Assembly: GCA_026874595.1 (NCBI GenBank)
Contig: CM049309.1
Coordinates: forward strand, 42,361,079-42,425,078
Direction: 5' to 3'
Origin: Sipunculus nudus
Taxonomy: Eukaryota > Annelida > Sipuncula > Golfingiida > Sipunculidae
Length of the DNA: 64,000 bases
The notes under the pieces were generated by a model. The model was not told where the DNA came from. It made no database searches and saw only the letters and a program-made list of their open reading frames with translations. A program made the translations under genes and the position numbers. The stretch's first letter is position 1. Each line of letters begins with the position of its first letter. Shown piece by piece: positions 10,081 through 23,400 of the stretch.

Positions 10081-13000
10081 GTAGGTGTCCATGAAAAGTT
10101 TATATTTTAAGTCGTTTATAAGTGTGTTTACGTATCTTCTCAAGCAATCTGCTAGAGATACGACAATCTCCATTTTCATAATTTATTCTCTCTTTTCAGC
10201 TTCCATTATCTTTGCTGAGAACAGCCGTAAACCACCCCATGGTAAGTTTTCATGCTTGTTCGCCGCTTTCCCCTTGGACACAACCCAGTACTAGTAGTAC
10301 AATCTCGAATGGACTATTCCCAGTGCACCGAATGTACTTTTTACCCTAAAACGAACCGTTTTGGTAAACATACATTCACATTTGGTAGCGTGTTCAGAGT
10401 TCGGTCTATGGCTTGGGTTAGCTCAACAAGGTAAACAGTAAAGAGAGGAACATATTTGTTGGAGCGAGTAAAGAATCCGGTCTGCATGTGGTTCGACTTT
10501 TTACCAAAAATGACCTCTTTTACAGGAACTGACAGGAACTGACTTTAAAATATATTAAATTACATTTAATTTTTTTTTATTTCTTAATTTTTTTTAATTT
10601 TCTTTAATATTCTGAAACAATGTGAAACATTGTAATACAGTAACAACACAACAAACACGATAAATACAAGGTTTTGTGAAATGATCATACAATAATAGAA
10701 AATACAATTAAAGTAGGCCTGCCTCATTTTCCATTTATGTTCGTTTGTAAATATTTATTCAGTTTTAACATAATGTTTCAATTTTTATGTAAAGCGGAAA
10801 ATTTCATGTAATTTTCAATTAAACTTACATTTGGACAAGTATTATTTCCTCAGTAAAATTATAATATTTTCAGCATCTTTTCCAAAACAATTTTGAATAT
10901 TCTGCACATCCAAACAAAGCAGAATGACAGAATTTTAGAATGACAGAAACAGTGCTGTTTAGTCCATCATCCTCTGATTGATCTGTTTTTGTTCTCTTTG
11001 AGCAACTGCAGGGTGTGATGAGCTGATTAGGGGTGCTAATGACTGGCTGGCTGCCCTCACTCCTGGCTTGTCACTGAGCTTTTAAGACTTTAATGAGTTT
11101 GCTCATTGTTGCTCTTTTACTGGTTGTCAGTATAGTTCTGAGCAAATATAAAGAAGACAGCTTTTCTGCAGCTCTATACAAGGAAACCCCCACTATACTA
11201 TGCAAAACTTTGAGTGAAACATTTAATTTAATATATGAGAAAACAGTTTATTCCTGTCATGACATATTGACTAAATTATCATAAATATGATAAAAATATA
11301 TTAGCAGCTGAAAGACACCATCTTGCGCTGTTGATTTATGAAGAAACATGTCTACAGACAGTTGCAAAGTATTATAACATTAAATAAGTTCATCTAAAAT
11401 TTTCTGCCATTGTAACATCATGTCCTAAATATTGCCAAAAAACGCTGTGTGCCCCTTAGTGGGACAAATTATATCGACTGGAAAGGCCTATATATATAGC
11501 AGCATCCCCGAGGACAAAAAGATGTTAAAAAGAAAACTTCTCCTCTGCAGTCATATAATTATTTCTGAATTTTAATTTTAAATGTGGTACATATATGCAA
11601 CACTTACAAATTAATTAATCTAACAAAACAAGGTGATAAGGACAGAAAAGTTCAAAGCATCCCATCATTTGTCATGTATTAATAAGCTGTTTGAATGAAT
11701 TCTTACTCAAACTGACTGTATAGTGGAATTCACATTTGTTTTTCAAATGGTACAAATTGTAATCATAAAACAGACAGGTCCAGATGAAATAACTTTTATA
11801 GCAGGAGTCATGAGCTGTTGGTCATTGTCTTTGTCACAATCAGGATACCGTATAACTGCAAATATTGTGGCATAGGCTATTTATCCTTTTTCATGGTTCT
11901 CTCCTGAAGGGAGAGAGCACAAGAGCTAGGGATACATACTGTAGATCAGTAAATTGTCATGGTCCAAATCTTACTTGCCTCACAAGGTATTTGTTGTTGA
12001 CAATGACATGTAATTTATAATAACATTATACATGGATTTATAGAATATTGGGAGGTATCATAAAAGTGTTCGTCTTTTGCTTGTTTTTTTTTTATAATTA
12101 TTTTGGTACCGGTATATACATGCTGACTGATCTGCTGTTTTGCAATTTTACTATTGAAAACAACTGGGGTGAAGTAAAGTAAGATGAAATGTGTGTTCTT
12201 CAAGTCAGTTCTATTACCATTTTAAGCAGATCCTGTAAGATCTTGGTAGTCACAGTTGATATAACTCATCAAGTTATGTTATTATAAAATATGTTTTAAA
12301 ATAACTTAACAAGTGCTTTATTTTCTGATAACATGCAGTCAGTTTTGGTCAATTCCGGTAATATGAACTCAGTTTTGGTCAGTTCCGGTAGGTTCCGGTC
12401 AGTTCCTGTAAAAAGTCCGGCCTGTCTGCATGGACGAGGTTATGGGTGTATACGGACGGACGTAATGATGTTTAGGATTCATGTAATGGAAAAGGAGGAG
12501 GCATGTCGATGTCATATCATCAGGCATGTCATGGCTTATGTTGGCTGCTACCAGTATGAGACAGTCCACTCAGTTAAGACCCATCTTGGAAGTGAAGACC
12601 AGATTCAATACTCGGGCCTATTTGTTTGGGTTATAAGAAAAATAAGACTAAGAGTGATGGTAATAATGTGTGAATACTGAATTTCTAATACAGTTTAACC
12701 TCTTTAAAAATCATCCACCAGCTGTTCACAAGTTAAGGGTGTAGACAGAATTCCAAACAAGCACCCACATGTGTGGAGCAAATCTTTAATCTTATATGTT
12801 ATAAATGGAATACAGGAACACTCGTCCCCAGAGACACTATGCCAAAGAGACAGTCGACCCCTAAGCAGTGGGACCTAGCGACCCCTAAGCAGTGGGACCT
12901 AGCGACACTTGGCCCTGTGGTCGTCAGTCTGTCCTGGAGACACTCGGCCCAGATGTCCGATTCAAGCCCCAGGAAACCCCTCGTTAAGCTAATTGTACCA

Positions 13001-16000
13001 ATAGGCTAATCATTTGAAAATTAATTGGACAAGCATATGGTTTTCTTTCTGACTCAAATGTCACCATTTTGGGCAAACAAACAAACAAAAAAGGCTTCTT
13101 TTGATCTTTTCCCTTCTCTGAATAGATGCTTTCAATATAATTTCTACATATTTTACAGGCCACAGAGCCCTGTATTTTTATCACTTTCACTTTGCTAATC
13201 ATCAGTGTGAACCTCTGTTTCCAGGTGTTACCTGTTGAAACAATTTTTTGTCTTGACACATGCTTCTTCTCATTTGCATTCTTATTGATCTAATTAATTA
13301 AAAGTATTGTTGTCAGTTTTACATCAGATATAGTACTAACAGTAGTCAGCTTAGAAGAATTTAATATCATAATTATTACTGTATTATTCACATGGCTTGA
13401 ATATTGTAAAATAGCAGCAATACACAGATCCTGCGAGTTGTAGTTCAAGACACCAACAAGTTTTATTAACACCTTCATGATTTCAAATTATGCTTGTTAA
13501 TCATGGTATGTTGTGAACTAGATACTGAAATAAAGTTTGTAAAAGAGACATGAAGATGATGTAAAGCTACATTTTGAACAATGATGATAATGATTAAGAA
13601 AACACCTAAAATTTTAGTCATGCAGCATCTAGTTTTAACCAACGCACTAACATTTAATCAGTGGTCAGCTGTTAATCATCAGTCATATTAAAATTATCAT
13701 AAATCAGATTTCCATATTGTACCATTTCAATGGAAGTATGGATATAAAACTCTGGGGGTACATGCCCCAAACCCTCCCCTGAATGAGCATTGTTACCAGC
13801 TTATCATGACATGATACGGGGGAGGAGGGTTGTGAGGCCAGAGGCAGAGACAACCAAATACTGACTAACAGAACAATACTTTAATGTAACAAGGTAACAC
13901 ATTTGTGGACTGCTTGGTATACTGACGTTCTAACTTCTAAATTGTCTTTACAAAACTGCTCATTTCTGTCACATACTCCCAGGCTTGAACCTACTCATAT
14001 TTTATCCTTACCATAATCTGTTACACTTACCATCCTTGCTTATCTTTGGACTGCCAGTCCTCAAGGTTGCTCTCCTTAATGTACATGCTTAATATTGTTT
14101 TGAACATACTTATTCTTGTGTTACGCTTCACATATATTGTCAATCACACATGTATTTATTTTTTTTAATTTGTACTTAAGTGTAGTTCGAGGAGAAAAAT
14201 TAATATAGGGCAAAGCCCTGTTTTCTTATCCTCGTTGCTTTTTATGCATTTTAATATTGTTTTAACCATGTAGGATATTTTCTTTTAGCTGGTGGAGTTG
14301 AAAAATGGGGAGACATACAATGGTCATCTGGTCAGCTGTGATAACTGGATGAACATTAACTTACGAGAAGTCATCTGCACATCCAGAGTAAGTGTCTCGC
14401 TCAGTGTCACAGAACAGTAAAACCCTGAATGTTGCTCAGTGGAAAAGAAATTTGATTATAAATCCAAGCAGCTTGGTTTATCTGATACTAGAGCCTCTAA
14501 GATAGACCTCTAACAGAGTGAACAGACTCTCATAGATTTTCTTTGAACTTTTTGATATATGATTTCATGATAACTCAGTGTCCTGTATCAAGAAATTCTT
14601 AAATTTTGAAAGTTAAGCAACCTGGGCATTATTGCTTTGTATGCCAAAAAAATATCAAAGTACAGGGATGAATTATTGAAATAATAACATGATTAGTATA
14701 ATTATTATAATTATCACTATGATTATTTGAAAACTGGAAGAAATGATATCAATCATAATCCGAAAATTTACTGGGCATGTCTTGTAGTCTTGTGTATAAT
14801 GTAAACATGTAATCCTTCAGGATGGTGACCGGTTCTGGAAGATGCCAGAGTGTTACATCAGGGGCAGCACAATCAAATACCTCAGAATCCCTGATGAAAT
14901 TATAGATATGGTCAAGGAAGAAGTCGTCCAAAAGGGCAAGGGCAGAGGTGACTTCAAGGGACGAGGTGGTGGAAGAGGAAGGGGAGGCCCAGGGAGAGGT
15001 GAGTGGAAGATTAATTGTGGTCCTGGATGCCAGATGGCAGCACTCTCATTGAACCCGCCCACAGACTTGCAACTTAGTGTATTAGGTCTCTGCCAGATGA
15101 CAGCACTACATCAACTCCTCATTCCTCTTTATCGACAGGGAGAGAAAATAATGCATGGTTAGAATTAATTTGAATGATATAATGTAAATGACACACATAA
15201 TTTCACTGTTAATATGTGAATAATGAATATGTTATAATTTTATGAATCAGATTGGTAAATAGCCATTCTGCTCCACGAAGGCGCTGTTTCATTCCATCAA
15301 TTGGAAAGGTCTAATGCTTTGAATTAAATGCTTCTTAGGTCATCAGGTTCTGTATACTGTGGTTGGCTTCATATTTGCGGGGTTAAATTTTCCTGATATC
15401 CATTTTTTTCAGTTTTTTGTGAAGGTCTCATTTTCACGATCTCACTCTATATTTAAAACCTACACAAAGTTATAAATTATTATATGAATCCATTATATTA
15501 TCATTTATTTTAAATACCCATATTCAATCTTTTGACTTGCCTATGATGTAACTTTTGTTTGAGCCTCTTATTTATGAATGTTTTATTTTTAGTGAAAATT
15601 CCCTGTTGCGAATATCGAAAATTATAAACCCTCGTGAACAAAAAAGGCAACCACAGTGACAGTATGATAATTGAAGTGCAAGGTAGAGTAGTTAACATGA
15701 AAAAGCTCTGTTATTTGCATAATGTTTTTTTTTTTTTTGCTCAAACTCAGATAAAGCACAGCCTCGGCTAAAATGACATTGATGGGGCGATTGTCAAATT
15801 TTTTTTTTAAGCCTGTCATTCTCTTTTCAATTGGTTCTAGAAATAATTGGGCATCTGTAATGCCAGGAGACATTCCAAACCCCACTTAGTACAAGTCCAT
15901 ATTCTAATTTAAATCTTAGGACTGTCTTTGGTGTAACAATGTTTGTCTCAGACTGCTTGGAGTGATTATATATGGCTTCACTACTTAAGAGCCAGAATTT

Positions 16001-19000
16001 AGAGAGAAGGAGAAACTATCAACCTAAATATCCTATTTTCTTACACATATTAACCTGGAAAAAATGAAAATCTTGTTTAATAAAAGCAGTGTACCATAGT
16101 ATAATATTTTTCTTCAGAAGAGGCCAATATAACAGCCCTTTCTCAGATTTTATATAAGAGAAATTCTTTCAGCTTGGTGGCTTGCGGTTGCAAATGTATC
16201 TCAGACTCCCTGAAAGGGAGCATCAAATTCATTTATGTTGATGGGTTTTTTTTACCCTGGTTACTAGGCCTGTGAATTGTGAAGGCTCTCATAATTTACT
16301 CCGTTATCGATTCTATACCTCTATTCAATTCTCAATTCACATTTTACTGAATTAGTAAATTTCACACTTTTTAAACAAAATTTTTTTTTTCCAAAATGGA
16401 TGTTTGAAACTTTTAACAGATAAAAGAGAAATGTAACTCTCCCTCTGTTTGTAACTGCCATTTATGTTTCTATATGGATTAGTCCACCATTGAATGTTTA
16501 AAGCAGATTTTGTTCACATATGTGATACAGAGCTTTGATATTGCAAACTGCTCTTTAAGATTTGAGAGCTCACAGAGAACTTTGGGATGGTACATGTAAA
16601 AACATAATAATTGAAATTAATTGATTCAGAGGCTATTTATCAATTACAGTTTAATCGAGGGCTTGCAATTCAATGCATCAATTCATCAATGCATTGTTAC
16701 ACCCCTACTGGTTTGTATTAAAATTAAGTAAACTAAAGCAACAATGGGGAATCAAATTAACAACAAAAACTGTAACTCTTAGTAAATTTCTGCCATCATT
16801 AACAACTTTTCCAGTATAGAGAATAAAGCTGACCAAGCCAGGCTTTGTTTTATGTATCTGTGACAGGTCAGATGATAAATGTTTAATCATCCTTATTTTT
16901 ACCCATTTAATCAGTGTGACTTCTGTTTAACCAATTTTGTACATTAGCTTGAATAGGCCTCCATTCATAATTAAAATAAGTGCTGATGTTTCACTTTCAG
17001 AAAAAATGATAATTTGATAAGAATTGCACTATTGCAGATTTTTTTTAATGACAAATGCAACCTGTATGCACATTATAGTGTGTTACCCTGAGAATAGCTT
17101 TGAGAACTGAAGAGAGCATGTCCTAACACAAAAACAAGCCCTGCTGAGATGAAAGTAGTTTTGAAGGACAATTGGGACAGTACTTGTTTGAGATGAATGT
17201 TTCCTTACTCTACCCCCATCTCCCATATCTTTGAATGCTTTGCATCAGTAAAAAAAAGTCTGTTTACTGTGGTTGCCTTTTGCTTTACGAGTTTTCAAAT
17301 TTGCGATATTTGTGAAGAGAGATTTCTCATGAAAATAAAACCCTCATGAATAAGAATTCTCAATGTCGAAACCTAGTCGAAAGGCAAAAAAATTGATATA
17401 ATGAATAATAAAAGATCTTGCATGTTCACAAACTGCTATTACATATGACATGATATATATCAAATTATCTACTTATGATGAACAATAATTTCTACTTGTT
17501 TAATGTTCTGTTTTTGGTCCCTGTGTGATTGATAAGATTTAGAGCACATATCATTGGATATAATCATTCCATATAATATTGGTTATTCTCTGTAAATGGG
17601 TCTTTGCCTGGTGAGATCATGAAAATGGAATCCTCGCGAAATAATGAAAAGTAGAAATCCACGAAATTTGATCCCTGAAAATATGAAGCCAATCACAGTA
17701 TAGCAATTTTGCTTATGTAATGATATGTTAATGTGTAATCACCATAATTACATATTAAATCCATCATTAACTTTACTGAGACCTTGTGTGTCATATAACC
17801 TGCCTCCAGCTTTGTTGGTTACTGTTTCACTCTAAAAATATAATGCTAAACACTTATTCAATGCCATATATAACATATAGGACCTGTTTTTCATGCATCT
17901 GGCTCACTGTACACTTGATAAAATATACATGGTTCATTAATCTTAATATTGTAAATAATAGGCTGGTCTGTAAAAGGTGACAGAATAATACAGCCCTCCT
18001 GGTGGTAACACCTCACACCACACAGGCAGGTATGGCAGCCAGCCAGATCATATTACTGATCAGTGAAGAAGCACCTGCTGTCACAGGGCTGTCAGACATG
18101 TCAGTGTCAAAGTGACCAGGTGGAGAGGTGAAGTTTTACATCATAGACCACATGGTATGGTGAGGTTTTACATCACAGGGCACATGTCCAACATCAGGTG
18201 GGGGATATACTATTGAACACACCACAAACAGACAGCGTTCTCATATCATCTGGGACTATTTTTCAGATGCTCCTTCATGTGGAGGGTGCCATTAGCTTCA
18301 CTCTCCCACTGTGAGGGGCTGGTCTGATTCATTTCAGCCTCTGCAGCACAGTAAGCTACCTGGTCCTGTTGATGGCTGAACTTTGAGAGTGGGAGGGCTG
18401 TGTGTAAACTGTGGCATACAGTGCCAGGGTCCTGTATGGGGGTAAAGGGTGTCTGGACCTACTGCTGGAAACTAATTAAGACAGGGAAATGCCAGTTGAT
18501 CATTAGTAAAGCTGCATGTGGCTATCAGGTGACTCTTGGACATGGACATTTAGCACTAACTTAACACATCCTCTGCACAATACCCTGGAATCTGCTCTGC
18601 ATCTCCCGCTGGTCAGTAAGGTCCATCATTTCTACTTTATCCATTGATGGGAACCAGGGGATTACCCCACACCTCTCCCTCCAAAGCTTGACCACAGCTT
18701 CTCAGGTGGACTGCCAATGATCAAATGACCACAACAGGTCCATGTACATTCTCTTTAGCCTAATAGGACATTTCCATCTCAGATTTGTGTATATACATTT
18801 ATCTCAAGGCAGCAGGAGTGCTTTGATGGTATCACTGCACCTGTGGTCAGACTCCTACACTGCCTAGCCATGGTATATATATATATATATAATCATAGTC
18901 AGACCTTAGTATATAGTAATGGTGTGGGTCTGGTGGTGATGAGGTACAGAGAAATTACATTATATTCCTGTGGAGAAATGGAATTATGATTTGAGTTTAT

Positions 19001-20323
19001 GAATATTAATCTGGTTTAGAAGAATTAATGGTAGCTAGTTACATACTGTCATGTATGTAATATTTTCAGTGTTATTACATTTTAATAATTTGCAAAACTT
19101 ATATAACATGAGTAGACTTTGTTGTCTATATTATTTCAGGTAACTTAGGTATGATGACTATTTTTTCTATTCAAATTTTAACAGAGTTTACAATTTTTTG
19201 TAGGATGCTTAGTGCAGGTTGTGGTATGTCCTTGTATGCATCTTGAATTACTTGAAGGGATGGAGCACTTCCTTGTGTGGCATCTCATTCCCTTCTAATT
19301 TATCAGTAGATAATTAGCTGGCTATTATTCCCAGGCCTCCTGTGATAGGGTGGGACAGCTATTTCCTGCTTCTCATTAATGTCAGACAGGGAGGAGGCAG
19401 GGGAGCTGATCTCTGATTAATCAGAAGAGTTTATTCTTCCCAGGGTGCATCAGTGTCTCCTGGTATTACATGTATGTAGAACGGAGAGGACCTCTCTGCC
19501 TTCTGGCAGCTTAGCGGAAAGATAGACAAGCACAGATCACTTCATAATAAGATCAGTGGCATCTTGTAATGTAATTATATTATTGTATGAAGCCCACTAA
19601 GCGTGACCCCTGGTGTGACACTGAGCCAATTACAGAGACTTTACATCCTGCTAACAGTACTCAGCCCAGGGTGACCTCCATGTAAGCACCCACGTTAAGT
19701 AAACAGACAATGTATAATTTACTTATACACTGTTAAATCTCTTCCTTCCCCTAGTTAAAGTCAGTTAAAGATGGGCTTAGTCTGAGAGTACAATAATCCC
19801 TTCATGTCCAGTATTGTTAGTCTCATTGCTGGTAGCTCCAGGCACGTTCTGGACATTCACTATTTAACAGGGGTGTTCTGCTGGGCATGCTTTGTTCATT
19901 CTTCCCTGCGCTATAGGGCATGTCACATTTCTAAAATATCAGAACAAAAAATTTCACATTATAATTTTGTAATTTGGCAACCTATTTATGTTAATATTGA
20001 GATATTTGGTAAACTTTCCATTTATGTTTTTTTCTAAACAACACTTTGTGATACCTTAAAGTTATATACTTAGATCCAGACAAGATAGATAATACAACAG
20101 GAAGTGGTCCAGTTAAATTAGATATTTCAGCCTGCTACCCTTTTGCAATTTGTTTTCGTGATGTAGGTACAATACAAATAGAAAATTGGAGATATTTGGG
20201 ACGAAATAAACTTCATATATAACAGGTGGGCTGAATACAGTCTTGGGTCTTTTGCCTTTAAGGAAAAACCTTTTATTTCTTTTCTATGTTCACTGTATAC
20301 TTTGCTTGTGCAAGTGCAGTGTT

Positions 20324-20376
<53 letters not shown>

Positions 20377-20381
20377 ATATA

Positions 20382-20467
<86 letters not shown>

Positions 20468-23400
20468 CATGTAGACATATCTTTTAGAAATACATAATTT
20501 TTATCAGGGAAAAATAGAGAAGGGTTGATCCCTGATTTGAATGGATATTGGTGGCACACAAGTTTGGTGTTTCAACTGCTTTGACAATAAAGTAAAGCAG
20601 TAAGCTTCAATGGCAAGACATGTCCGCCTTTATATGCACCTCATAACACCCCATAACAGCCTTTTGACCTCAGAATAAGGAGACCATAGGAATCACACAG
20701 CTAGGTGGGGGGCCAGGACTCAAAACCACCTCTCCCAGGCCTCATAGTTAGGTGCCATTTGTAGGAGGCACCCCCATTTTATCCCAGGGACATTTTTATA
20801 AAGAAAAAATATAGTAGGGCCGACCCCAGCCAAGTCTACTTTCACACAAATCCCTGTGTTCCAACCACTTTGCCAATAAAGCTAGTGGTAGCTTCATATT
20901 TAGCAAGAAAGTTTGGTCCACCATTATATGGCCCCATAACTACATAAAAAAATAAAAGGGTTTTATATATATATATATATATATCACTGTGAGTTATATA
21001 TATTCTTTGGTGATTGAGTGGCCATATGTAGGCGATACTATGTTTGTCTATGCCACTCAGATGTGCCCTTTGGGTGCAAGTTCATCATTCACATACATGT
21101 GATATTATTTGGGATTGGCACTCAGGAGTAATCTGTGATAATCCATTGATTCCGGCTAATGAGTCCACAGTTTTTATGACGGAACAACTCCTAAATCAAC
21201 ATGTACCTGACACTTATCACACCTGTATGTGCATCCTGAGTCAGCACATCAATAGGTTGATTAACGAACAGGTATGGTCTAAGGTGACTAACTGTTATAT
21301 TACTATACATTCAAGTATACCATGTGTGAATTTATAAAGTTCTGATGTATATTTATGGGCTGGTGATCGATTATGATCAGTGGTTGGGCAGATGGTGCAA
21401 GATGGTCTGATCATTGGTCTTGCAGTGCCATAATCAGTTACAAAGATTTGCAAATGACATGGTCCTTGTGAGGAGGAAAATGTATGCTTTTATTTCATTG
21501 ATGTAAGCAAACTCTAGAAAATGCTTTTGTTTACTGCTTCACACCCAATACTACTATGCACATATATGTAACAGAATTATTACATATATTTGCAAGCATG
21601 TAGGTCTGTATATCAGCTGAGACCATGTACAGGTTTTTATATTGTAAAACATTTCATACTCCTCCACAGTCGATTAATTCCAGTTATTGGAGGTCAATTA
21701 TTAGAGGTCTACTGATTTTTACTGATGATCAATTATTAAATTACAACTCATTTCTAATGTTTAAAGAATACAATATCAATCTATATTTTTAATGTTTAAA
21801 GAAAACAATTTCAATCTAATAACACTTTTATTCTATCAAAGTGTCATATGAACTGACCTACTTCTGCCAATGCTCGCACATCAAAGTGCTGGCAGCAGAC
21901 TAAATGACCTTTGCTGTCCACCAATAAGTTTAACTGTATACCAGCAGCGAGATATAACTGGTTTAAAAGATCAAGAAGCAGAGCAAGTGCTGTGCAGCCT
22001 CTGCTACTGTTGTTTGATTAACCAGCCCCAGCACAAGATGTTCTGACATGGTTTATCACTTCCTGCTGCCTGTGTGGCTGTCTGTGGCTCAGGTGGCACC
22101 AGTCTATGACACCTGGGGCTGGTATACCTGGAGCTGTGTTACAGTAACACACTCTGGTGTCTGGTACACTCTGGACCAGATATTGTACCAGTATGTCTTC
22201 TGACTGACCATGTGGCTGTACTGACAACCAGTACACACTCCAGCCTTTATCATATCTTATCTTGTCTGATCATCAAAGAAGGCATGTCATAACTGTATAT
22301 GTAAGACCAGTATCTTTCCAGTAAGAGTATTATGTAGGGATTAAGATAATGAACACCTGTGTACTGACTGGATGTTCTTGCACTGTTACCAGACATTTTG
22401 TTAATTTGTTGTTTTGTGGCATATGCACTAGAATATAAACAATAAAATTACATTGTGTGTTTAGCATAATTAATTTTAGCTGCTGAGTACCATTAATCAG
22501 TTTCATAATACAAAGTATTTTGATTCATTATATTGTCTTTTTACTTTGAAGTCCAGTAAAGGGCTGAATAGGTATTTCCCCAGTTATAATAAATATGTAT
22601 GCTGCATTTGAAATCCTTTTAAAGGTGACATATTTTATAAATGCAACAAAATTCTTGTCAGTATCATGGTTGATGACATAAGGATTCAACAAAATAATCA
22701 GTGAATGTGACATTCCATACCAAAGAGTTTTATGGACTAAACATGTACAGGCTACACACCGCACAAAAAATTTCTTTACTCAGTAAGCAACAGTTGCAAC
22801 AAGAGCTAAAATTATAAATTAATTCACCAGAAACACATGTGAATACAGACAATGCATGAGAAATGACACTGACAGACTGCATCTTCTTAATAGTGACCTG
22901 TATGCTGGATGTCAGTCTGTGTTTTACCAGAGAGATCAGGTGCAGTTTAATCAGTTTTTGAATTACCACTGCATCACCTGGACTGATTGGTAAAATAATT
23001 CCCATTGCTATTTTTTAAACCAATCAACAGAGGAGTTTCATATGGCATATCAAAAACTGATACACAGCACCTGATCCTGTGAGAAACACTGGTATACTGT
23101 GTACAAAATATCAGTTACCTTAAATTTCATGTACAGATTCAACCTAATTAGCCTCCCCCCCCCCCCCCCCCCCCCAACCCACTTCATCTTGATTAGCACC
23201 CCATCAGCCAAATATAACCTTGTAGAGCAAGCTTTGATAAGCTTTTCCTCAGGAAAAGATTAATATTGAGCCACTCTGTCTGTTTGTGCATCTGGAATTC
23301 TAGACAAACACAATTCCATCTTTCTTTAAGGAAAAAAATATGTTTTTGCCGTGAACTTGGTGCTCCTTAGGATGCTGTATAGATAAAACATTTCTTCTGG

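Noticed and set aside
12333-12680. 115-residue frame in LSM4 intron 2
   Set aside because: No recognisable domain; its start lies in a degenerate short tandem repeat, and no splice signals link it to another exon.
14842-15162. 106-residue frame as a separate protein
   Set aside because: It is LSM4 exon 4 read through its GTGAGT donor; RGG composition ends at the donor.
20243-20497. Frames reading (LS)n and (YI)n
   Set aside because: They are translations of the CT and TA microsatellites.
20690-20760. tRNA-like segment on the - strand
   Set aside because: Box-like sequences are weak and no stem pairs; it belongs to a degenerate tandem repeat.
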